This document shows positions 1 through 5,046 of a stretch of 5,046 bases of DNA, one piece after another. Position 1 is the stretch's first letter. Each line of letters begins with the position of its first letter. Position numbers and translations under genes: made by a program. Origin of the DNA: B18-G4 sp003648575 (GTDB taxonomy: Bacteria; Bacteroidota; Bacteroidia; Bacteroidales; B18-G4). The notes below the pieces were generated by a model, which was not told the origin of the DNA, made no database searches, and saw only the letters and a list, made by a program, of their open reading frames with translations. The DNA lies in the NCBI GenBank assembly GCA_029942245.1, contig JAOZTN010000145.1, positions 1-5,046 on the forward strand. The letters are read 5' to 3'.

Positions 1-1037
1 AAAAACTCCATCGTATCAACGCCATCAGCATAGTCCCATAAATTCGGATGCTGAGCTGTTCCCGGCGGGATACCCCCGGGGATATCATCACTCACAGATA
101 CCACACATTGAATGTTTTCAGTATTTTCAGCAATAAAAGCATTCAGTTCCTCCGCCGACTGATAACGCTCATAATGAAGCACTGATACAGGTGAAGTCAT
201 TGCATGATCTTCCTTAAGTAAGAGAAAACCATTATCGAAATGCGGATCACCATTGATAAGGAAGACTGACTTATTATAATCGTAGTTATTTCTGTATTTG
301 TGATGATCTCCAACGGATGAAAACTCTTCGATGGCCTCGAAAAAGGTTTTTAAATCGTAGTCTTTCGGGACAAATAGCCTGGATATGTTCCTGCACCCAA
401 GCCCGTAATACATAAAAATATCATCACCCAGGGCTTTCAGCTCAGCTGCAGTTTCATTGCCGGTCAGGACAGCAAGAGCATTGCGATTCTTCCTGATAAT
501 ATGTGGATACTTGCCGAAATAGTAGTTAAAATATCTCGAAGTATTGTTACTCCCTGTAGCGATAACTGAATCAAAATCCTTGATCTTCTCATCAGCAAAG
601 CTGATCTTGTCGCTGAATGCAGGTTCAATTTTAATAAGTAAATCAGCAATCGCAGGGATGAGAAACTTATCATCGGATGAAAGTTTGGCTTGTATAATAT
701 GTCCTGCCATCAAAACTGAAAGGAAATCATGAAAGCCAACAGCAGGTATATTCCCTGCCATCACAACAGCGATACGCTTTGGTTCCTGTATAGCATCCAG
801 GTCATACATTTTCGTCCAGCGTGCGAGCTCCTCCGTTTTCATGCTTGCTCCAAAAGACTGAAGCATATTGAATACAGATTCGGGCGTAAACCATGCATTT
901 GAAGCAAGGGCCTTGTCAAAAGCCTGTTCAAAAGATTCCAGATCATGAGAATCGATTTTGAAAGACTTCTCTTTCCCGATCTGTTCCAAGACCCTGCCGA
1001 GGGTACTAAATGCTTCTATTCTGTGATCAATTCTCAT
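1..1037 (-). CDS. LuxC-family acyl-CoA reductase (3' end cut by window edge)
   Basis: Translating the minus strand from the ATG at 1037 gives 345 open codons that run off the left edge. An in-frame TAA at 1044-1046, directly upstream, supports this start. The protein belongs to the LuxC branch of the aldehyde dehydrogenase superfamily, which reduces activated fatty acyl groups to aldehydes with NAD(P)H. Visible motifs are AGNIPAVGFHDFL (residues 94-106) and ATGSNNTSRYF (160-170) in the cofactor-binding part, then YYGLGCRNISRLFVP (210-224), where Cys215 is the expected acyl-enzyme nucleophile. The last visible residues, DYADGVDTMEF (335-345), match what I recall as the extreme C-terminus of Bacteroidota homologues, so probably only a few residues are missing. 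No signal peptide or membrane segment is apparent, so it is likely cytosolic. No luciferase or acyl-transferase gene is in view, so the physiological substrate is unknown. Family is confident; role is not. Confidence 0.9.
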   Translation of the reverse strand, partial: MRIDHRIEAFSTLGRVLEQIGKEKSFKIDSHDLESFEQAFDKALASNAWFTPESVFNMLQSFGASMKTEELARWTKMYDLDAIQEPKRIAVVMAGNIPAVGFHDFLSVLMAGHIIQAKLSSDDKFLIPAIADLLIKIEPAFSDKISFADEKIKDFDSVIATGSNNTSRYFNYYFGKYPHIIRKNRNALAVLTGNETAAELKALGDDIFMYYGLGCRNISRLFVPKDYDLKTFFEAIEEFSSVGDHHKYRNNYDYNKSVFLINGDPHFDNGFLLLKEDHAMTSPVSVLHYERYQSAEELNAFIAENTENIQCVVSVSDDIPGGIPPGTAQHPNLWDYADGVDTMEF

Positions 1038-1063
1038 AGCGTATTAAGTTATTATCAAGATGA

Positions 1064-1071
1064 CAAAATTA
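1064..1071 (-). promoter_or_regulatory. Putative -7 promoter element for the acyl-CoA reductase gene
   Basis: Read on the minus strand this is TAATTTTG, an exact match to the Bacteroidota sigma-ABfr -7 consensus TAnnTTTG. It lies 26 bases upstream of the start codon at 1037, leaving a leader of roughly 20 bases. No clear TTTG -33 element lies at the usual distance upstream, and the spacer is very AT-rich, so a chance match is possible. Confidence 0.4.
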
Positions 1072-1084
1072 TTCAATAATTTAA

Positions 1085-1092
1085 TATATTTG
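1085..1092 (+). promoter_or_regulatory. Putative -7 promoter element for serC and the downstream genes
   Basis: TATATTTG matches the Bacteroidota -7 consensus TAnnTTTG exactly. Transcription would start around 1097-1100, giving a leader of about 50 bases before serC at 1151. No good TTTG -33 box is visible about 20 bases upstream. It is the best candidate promoter for the serC-serA group. Together with the minus-strand element at 1064-1071 it makes the spacer a compact divergent control region, so a single regulator could affect both directions. Confidence 0.45.
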
Positions 1093-1150
1093 TGGTGCCG
1101 TATTTCTGGCAAGTCTGAGCGAATAATAAAATCTTAAAATACACTGAATT

Positions 1151-2224
1151 ATGAAGAAACACAACTTTTATGCAGGGCCTTCTATCCTTCCTCAATATAC
1201 CATTGAGAACACTGCCAAAGCACTGACTGAATTTGCAGGTATGGGGCTGTCGCTGATGGAGATTTCGCACAGGAGCAAGCAATTTGTTGCTGTAATGGAT
1301 GAAGCGCAGGCGCTTTTCAAGGAATTGCTTGACATTCCTGAAGGTTATTCCGTGATTTTTGTTGGCGGAGGAGCCAGCACACAGTTCGCCATGGTTCCTT
1401 TTAACCTTATGAAGAAAAAAGCAGCCTACCTGAACACGGGTGCCTGGGCGAAAAAAGCCATCAAGGAAGCACAGGGCCTTGGAGAAGTTGTTGTAGTAGG
1501 CAGTTCAGAGGATAAGAATTTCAATTACATCCCGAAAGGGTACAGCATTCCGGAAGATGCCGACTATTTTCATATTACCACTAACAACACCATTTACGGC
1601 ACGGAGATCAAATACGATATCGACTCTCCTGTTCCGCTGGTAGCTGATATGTCGTCCGATATTTTCAGCCGCCCTCTGGATGTATCAAAATATGCCATCA
1701 TCTACGGTGGGGCGCAGAAAAACCTGGCTCCTGCTGGTGTAACCTTTGCCATCATTCGTGATGATATCTTAGGAAAGGTAGAGCACCACATTCCGACTAT
1801 GTTGAAGTACAAAACTCATATCGACAAGGAGTCTATGTTTAACACACCTCCTGTTGTACCTGTGTTTGCAGCATTGCAAACCCTTCAATGGCTCAAAAAC
1901 CTCGGAGGTGTGAGTAAAATTCATAAAGTGAACAATTACAAAGCCGGATTGCTTTACGATGAGATCGACCGCAACCCGCTCTTTACAGCCCCCGTGGCTG
2001 ATCCTGAAGACCGTTCCATCATGAATATTTGTTTTATCATGAATGCCGGTTATGAGAACCTGGAACAGGAGTTCTTTGAATTTGCTTCTGCCAAAGGTAT
2101 GGTCGGGATAAAAGGACACCGTTCTGTTGGTGGCTTCAGGGCATCGACCTATAACGCCCTCCCTGTGGAAAGCGTTGAAGTACTGGTTGGTGCGATGCAG
2201 GAATTTGAAAATATGCGTAAATAG
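1151..2224 (+). CDS. serC: Phosphoserine aminotransferase (SerC)
   Basis: SerC is a cytosolic PLP enzyme that transfers the amino group of glutamate to 3-phosphohydroxypyruvate, giving phosphoserine; in many bacteria it also acts in pyridoxal phosphate synthesis. The 357-residue product has the normal family length and clear class V aminotransferase landmarks: NFYAGPSILP (5-14), the substrate-contacting ISHRSK (38-43), VGGGASTQF (71-79) for the cofactor phosphate, Trp99 stacking on the cofactor ring, NNT (145-147), Asp166 for the pyridine nitrogen, and the Schiff-base Lys190 in YGGAQKNLAPAG. NTPP (231-234) and the C-terminal GHRSVGGFRAS (322-332), with His and Arg for the substrate phosphate and carboxylate, are also present. 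An in-frame TGA at 1145-1147 makes this ATG the first possible start. The leader is A-rich with no evident Shine-Dalgarno sequence, normal for Bacteroidota. serA follows after 93 bases. Confidence 0.97.
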   Translation: MKKHNFYAGPSILPQYTIENTAKALTEFAGMGLSLMEISHRSKQFVAVMDEAQALFKELLDIPEGYSVIFVGGGASTQFAMVPFNLMKKKAAYLNTGAWAKKAIKEAQGLGEVVVVGSSEDKNFNYIPKGYSIPEDADYFHITTNNTIYGTEIKYDIDSPVPLVADMSSDIFSRPLDVSKYAIIYGGAQKNLAPAGVTFAIIRDDILGKVEHHIPTMLKYKTHIDKESMFNTPPVVPVFAALQTLQWLKNLGGVSKIHKVNNYKAGLLYDEIDRNPLFTAPVADPEDRSIMNICFIMNAGYENLEQEFFEFASAKGMVGIKGHRSVGGFRASTYNALPVESVEVLVGAMQEFENMRK

Positions 2225-2228
2225 AAGT

Positions 2229-2256
2229 GTTGAGTTTTGAGGGTTGAGGGTTGAGT
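2229..2256 (+). repeat. Degenerate heptamer tandem repeat, four copies
   Basis: Starting five bases after the serC stop there are four period-7 units: GTTGAGT, TTTGAGG, GTTGAGG and GTTGAGT. All share TTGAG. Complementary CTCAA-type copies lie 20-45 bases further on. It could be a slippage-derived microsatellite, one arm of a processing or attenuation structure, or a dispersed intergenic repeat. The sequence alone does not decide. Confidence 0.75.
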
Positions 2257-2300
2257 TAATTGGAATTTAAATTGCCTCAAGTCTCAATCCCGGCCTCAAA
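2236..2300 (+). other. Inverted repeats with hairpin potential between serC and serA
   Basis: TTTGAGG at 2236-2242 is fully complementary to CCTCAAA at 2294-2300, and TTGAGG at 2244-2249 to CCTCAA at 2275-2280. A third CTCAA copy is at 2283-2287. In RNA these could form nested or competing stems between the serC stop and the serA start at 2318. No U-run follows, so it is not a standard intrinsic terminator. A partial attenuator or an mRNA stability element is possible. No structure prediction was run. Confidence 0.5.
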
Positions 2301-2317
2301 CATAAAAAACTAAAAAC

Positions 2318-3241
2318 ATGACTAAAGTACTAGTAGCTACTGTAAAGCCTTTTGCACCCGCAGCGGTGGATGGCATCAGAAAAGTTGTTGAAGAAGCAGG
2401 ATATGAAATGGCACTGCTTGAAAAATATGATAGCCAGCAGGATTTTATCAATGCAGCAGCAGATGCTGATGCCATTATTATCCGTAGCGATAAAGCTGAT
2501 GCGGATGTGATCGCAAATGCAGGACAGTTAAAAATCGTTGTCAGGGCCGGAGCCGGTTATGATAATGTTGACCTCGCCGCAGCCACCGAAAAAGGTGTGG
2601 TAGTAATGAACACTCCCGGACAGAATTCCAACGCAGTGGCCGAATTAGCCCTCGGAATGATGGTATATATGGCCCGCAGCTGCTTCAAGGGGACCTCCGG
2701 CAGGGAACTCCGTGGAAAGAAACTGGGGATCCATGCCTATGGAAATGTAGGAAGGTATGTTGCTGAGATCGCGAAGGGATTCGGGATGGAATGCTTTGCA
2801 TTCGATCCTTTTATCAGTAAAGACGATATTGAAAAAGATGGCGTTACTGCACTGGATTCGGTAGAGGAATTATACAGTACTTGCCAGTATATTTCGCTGC
2901 ATATTCCTTCCAATGAGAAAACCAAAGGATCTATCAACACAGATCTTCTGAATATCATGCCGGCTGGTGCTACACTGGTAAACACAGCACGCAAGGAAGT
3001 TGTATGCGAAGAATCACTTAAAAAAGTCTTTTCTGAAAGAGATGACTTCGTCTATATCTCAGATATCGCACCTGACTGCGCAGAAGAGATCGCGAAGAAT
3101 TATGAAGGCAGGTTTTTCTTTACACCTAAAAAAATGGGTGCCCAGACAGCTGAAGCCAATATCAATGCAGGTATTGCTGCTGCAGAACAGATCAAGGCAT
3201 TCATTGAGAATGGTGATACCAGCTGCCAGGTGAATAAATAA
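2318..3241 (+). CDS. serA: D-3-phosphoglycerate dehydrogenase, short Lys-type (SerA)
   Basis: This is a D-isomer-specific 2-hydroxyacid dehydrogenase. Next to serC it is best read as the enzyme oxidising 3-phosphoglycerate to 3-phosphohydroxypyruvate with NAD+, the first step of serine synthesis. At 307 residues it has only the substrate and nucleotide domains and lacks the C-terminal ACT domain through which serine inhibits E. coli SerA. Visible landmarks are IIIRSD (53-58), VRAGAGYDNVDL (75-86), the NAD loop HAYGNVG (139-145), Asp163 in AFDPF suited to binding the NAD ribose, and catalytic Arg225 in NTARKEVV. Two departures from the usual pattern stand out. The first glycine of GxGxxG is Ala140, and the catalytic His of HIGAQT is replaced by Lys in TPKKMGAQTAEAN (269-281; Lys272, or Lys271). 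Lys-type enzymes are known from Bacteroides and Entamoeba, so it is probably active. An in-frame TAA at 2303-2305 and the A-rich leader support this start. Confidence 0.93.
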   Translation: MTKVLVATVKPFAPAAVDGIRKVVEEAGYEMALLEKYDSQQDFINAAADADAIIIRSDKADADVIANAGQLKIVVRAGAGYDNVDLAAATEKGVVVMNTPGQNSNAVAELALGMMVYMARSCFKGTSGRELRGKKLGIHAYGNVGRYVAEIAKGFGMECFAFDPFISKDDIEKDGVTALDSVEELYSTCQYISLHIPSNEKTKGSINTDLLNIMPAGATLVNTARKEVVCEESLKKVFSERDDFVYISDIAPDCAEEIAKNYEGRFFFTPKKMGAQTAEANINAGIAAAEQIKAFIENGDTSCQVNK

Positions 3242-3294
3242 TTGTCGTATACCGACTGAAAGGAAATATATTCTAACAAAACTATTTTGACCAC

Positions 3295-3738
3295 ATGGAG
3301 AACGGGAACGACAGGAATACTACCTTTTTTAGGTTCGAGGACCTGAGGATTTATCACAAAGCACTCAATTACACAAAATGGGTAAATGAAGTCAGCAGGG
3401 AAATAGCTGAAACAGAGAATAGCGGTCTCCTTGATCGTTTTAACACCTCTTCCCATAACATCGTATTGAATATAGCAGAAGGATCTGCCAGGAACAAGAG
3501 CCAGTTCATCTATTACCTGAAAATGGCCAAAAGTGCCGTAAGGGAATGCCTGGTTTTTACCAGCATACTTCACAAACTTGAGCTCTTTAGTGATGAGGAA
3601 GAGGATGAATCCAGGAACCAGCTTATGGAGATGACTAAAATGATCGGTGCGCTGATCTCTTCATTGCAAAGAAGCGTAAATAAACGAGAAGAGGATCAAG
3701 ACGATTTCGCTAATAACAACGACATGTCTGCCGATTAA
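3295..3738 (+). CDS. Four-helix bundle protein (23S rRNA IVS-encoded protein family)
   Basis: The 147-residue protein belongs to the four-helix bundle family first found in intervening sequences of 23S rRNA genes and sometimes misnamed ribosomal protein S23. Landmarks are the N-terminal FEDLRIYHKAL (14-24), the core SSHNIVLNIAEGSAR (52-66) and the amphipathic helix FIYYLKMAKSAVRECLVF (71-88). The C-terminal 20 or so residues are acidic and polar and probably disordered. Family members form oligomeric helical bundles and are suspected of binding nucleic acid, but the function is unknown. Here the gene lies in a protein-coding operon, 53 bases after serA and 26 before the DUF1015 gene, with no rRNA sequence nearby. 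An in-frame TAA at 3274-3276 makes 3295 the first possible ATG. The usual helix-3 pattern ALGSxxE appears as AKSAVRE, so this is a somewhat divergent member. Confidence 0.88.
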   Translation: MENGNDRNTTFFRFEDLRIYHKALNYTKWVNEVSREIAETENSGLLDRFNTSSHNIVLNIAEGSARNKSQFIYYLKMAKSAVRECLVFTSILHKLELFSDEEEDESRNQLMEMTKMIGALISSLQRSVNKREEDQDDFANNNDMSAD

Positions 3739-3764
3739 TATTGAATCAAATAAATAACTAGCAA

Positions 3765-5012
3765 ATGGCAATATTGAAAGCATTTAAGGGGCTGAGACCG
3801 CCCAAAGGGATTGCAAAGGAAGTTGCATCGAGGCCTTATGATGTATTGAATTCAGAAGAAGCAAGAGAAGAAGCAGCGGACAATGCATATTCGTTGCTCC
3901 ACATCATCAAACCGGAGATCGACCTTGCTCCCGACATAGATGTCCATGCCCAGGAGGTATATGATAAAGCATTTGAAAACTTTACCAGGTTCAGGGATGA
4001 AGGCTGGCTGGTGCAAGACGAGGAGGAATACCTGTACATCTATGCGCAGACCATGAACGGAAAGACACAATATGGCATCGTAGGTTGTGCAGCTGTTGAG
4101 GATTATATGAATGGCATCATTAAAAAGCATGAGCTAACCCGCCCCGACAAGGAAGAAGACAGGATGAAGCATGTACGCATCAACAGCGCGAACATCGAGC
4201 CTGTATTCTTTTCTTTTCCTGCGGTGAAAGAAATAGATGAGATCATAGAAAAGGTGGTCAAAGAAAATGAACCTGAATATGATTTCACGGCAGAAGATGA
4301 GATCGGCCACCATTTCTGGGTTATTCGCGATAAAGCTGTCAATGACAAGATCATTGAGCTCTTTGCCGACGTCCCGGCTACCTATGTAGCAGACGGACAC
4401 CATCGTACAGCTGCGGCTGCACTCGTTGGCAATGAGCGCAAAAAAGCAAATCCAAATCATAGTGGTGCTGAGGAGTACAATTACTTCCTTGCCGTGCATT
4501 TTCCTGACAATCAGCTGAGTATCATCGATTATAACCGTGTAGTGAAAGATCTGTACGGGCTCGGCAATGAGGAGTTCCTGGCGAAACTATCCGAAGTTTT
4601 TGTTGTGGAAGACAAAGGGACAGCCATCTATAAGCCCGCCAAACTTCATGAGTTCAGCATGTACCTGGATGGCAAATGGTATTCGATGGAAGCCAGGGAG
4701 GGCACTTTTAACGACAATGATCCTATTGGTGTGCTTGATGTGACAATACTCTCACAGCACGTGCTTGACAACATTCTGGGCATTAAGGATCTGCGCAGAG
4801 ACAAAAGGATCGACTTCGTAGGCGGAATCCGTGGCCTGGGCGAGCTCGAAAAGCGTGTCGACAGCGGAGAGATGAAAGTCGCTTTTGCACTTTACCCTGT
4901 TTCCATGCAACAGCTTATCGATATTGCTGACACCGGCAACATCATGCCTCCAAAAACCACATGGTTTGAACCTAAACTGAGAAGTGGACTTGTGATTCAT
5001 TTATTGGATTAG
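3765..5012 (+). CDS. DUF1015 family protein (possible serine/phosphoserine-acting enzyme)
   Basis: This 415-residue protein is a full-length member of the DUF1015 family, whose members often sit beside serA and serC. Conserved blocks in order are AFKGLRPP (6-13), ASRPYDVL (21-28), HELTRPDKEEDR (122-133), NIEPVFF (143-149), VADGHHRTAAA (208-218), DYNRVV (255-260), DPIGVLDVTILSQHVLDNIL (319-338) and a strongly conserved C-terminus with MPPKTTWFEPKLRSGLV (394-410). The DGHHR block resembles the GxHR motif of ParB/sulfiredoxin-fold proteins, a fold that includes ATP- or ADP-using free-serine kinases. With its position after serC and serA, this suggests an enzyme acting on serine or phosphoserine; that function is inferred. 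No signal peptide or membrane segment is seen, so it is probably cytosolic. An in-frame TAG at 3759-3761 fixes the start. It follows the four-helix bundle gene by 26 bases and is likely co-transcribed. Family is confident; activity is not. Confidence 0.92.
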   Translation: MAILKAFKGLRPPKGIAKEVASRPYDVLNSEEAREEAADNAYSLLHIIKPEIDLAPDIDVHAQEVYDKAFENFTRFRDEGWLVQDEEEYLYIYAQTMNGKTQYGIVGCAAVEDYMNGIIKKHELTRPDKEEDRMKHVRINSANIEPVFFSFPAVKEIDEIIEKVVKENEPEYDFTAEDEIGHHFWVIRDKAVNDKIIELFADVPATYVADGHHRTAAAALVGNERKKANPNHSGAEEYNYFLAVHFPDNQLSIIDYNRVVKDLYGLGNEEFLAKLSEVFVVEDKGTAIYKPAKLHEFSMYLDGKWYSMEAREGTFNDNDPIGVLDVTILSQHVLDNILGIKDLRRDKRIDFVGGIRGLGELEKRVDSGEMKVAFALYPVSMQQLIDIADTGNIMPPKTTWFEPKLRSGLVIHLLD

Positions 5013-5020
5013 TACAGATT

Positions 5021-5046
5021 CACTGTTTCACTGTTTCACTGTTTCA
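5021..5046 (+). repeat. Octamer tandem repeat running off the right edge
   Basis: The unit CACTGTTT is repeated three times exactly (5021-5028, 5029-5036, 5037-5044), followed by CA, the start of a fourth unit. The array begins 9 bases after the DUF1015 stop codon and continues beyond the window, so its length is unknown. The unit is not palindromic and contains no obvious terminator stem. Confidence 0.85.

Noticed and set aside
544..732. Plus-strand open frame of 62 codons
   Set aside because: It lies antisense inside the acyl-CoA reductase gene, whose minus-strand frame shows clear family motifs; the peptide resembles nothing I know.
3244..3256. Short inverted repeat GTCG-TATAC-CGAC just after serA, as a terminator or operator
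   Set aside because: The arms are only four bases and no U-run follows; this is expected by chance.
3283..3289. TATTTTG as a -7 promoter element for the four-helix bundle gene
   Set aside because: It is one base short of TAnnTTTG and only five bases from the start codon, leaving no room for a leader.
3100..3573. Minus-strand open frame of 157 codons spanning the serA end and the four-helix bundle gene
   Set aside because: It is antisense to two well-supported genes and has no recognisable motifs.
4134..4499. Minus-strand open frame of 121 codons inside the DUF1015 gene
   Set aside because: The sense frame is conserved across this region, including the DGHHR block, and the antisense peptide shows no family features.

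Overview
The window looks like chromosomal DNA from a member of the Bacteroidota. The evidence is the gene set (a LuxC-type acyl-CoA reductase facing away from serC, serA and a DUF1015 gene), the Lys-type SerA without a regulatory domain, A/T-rich leaders without clear Shine-Dalgarno sequences, and two exact matches to the Bacteroidota -7 promoter consensus TAnnTTTG. Nothing in the sequence fixes the genus.

Layout: positions 1-1037 (minus strand) hold almost all of an acyl-CoA reductase gene, cut by the left edge just short of its expected C-terminus. Positions 1038-1150 are a divergent control region with one promoter-like element per strand. Four plus-strand genes follow: serC (1151-2224), a D-2-hydroxyacid dehydrogenase of the SerA type (2318-3241), a small four-helix bundle protein (3295-3738) and a full-length DUF1015 protein (3765-5012). 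The spacers are 93, 53 and 26 bases, so the four genes are probably co-transcribed. The serC-serA spacer carries a degenerate heptamer repeat with complementary copies downstream. The last 26 bases hold an octamer tandem repeat that runs off the right edge.

Function: SerA oxidises 3-phosphoglycerate to 3-phosphohydroxypyruvate and SerC transaminates it to phosphoserine. No recognisable SerB phosphatase is present. The DUF1015 protein carries a DGHHR motif reminiscent of ParB/sulfiredoxin-fold proteins, a fold that includes free-serine kinases, so it may act on serine or phosphoserine. That is an inference from context and motif, and is the most interesting lead here. The acyl-CoA reductase has no evident metabolic link to serine synthesis. 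All genes look intact. No RNA gene, CRISPR array or mobile element was found.
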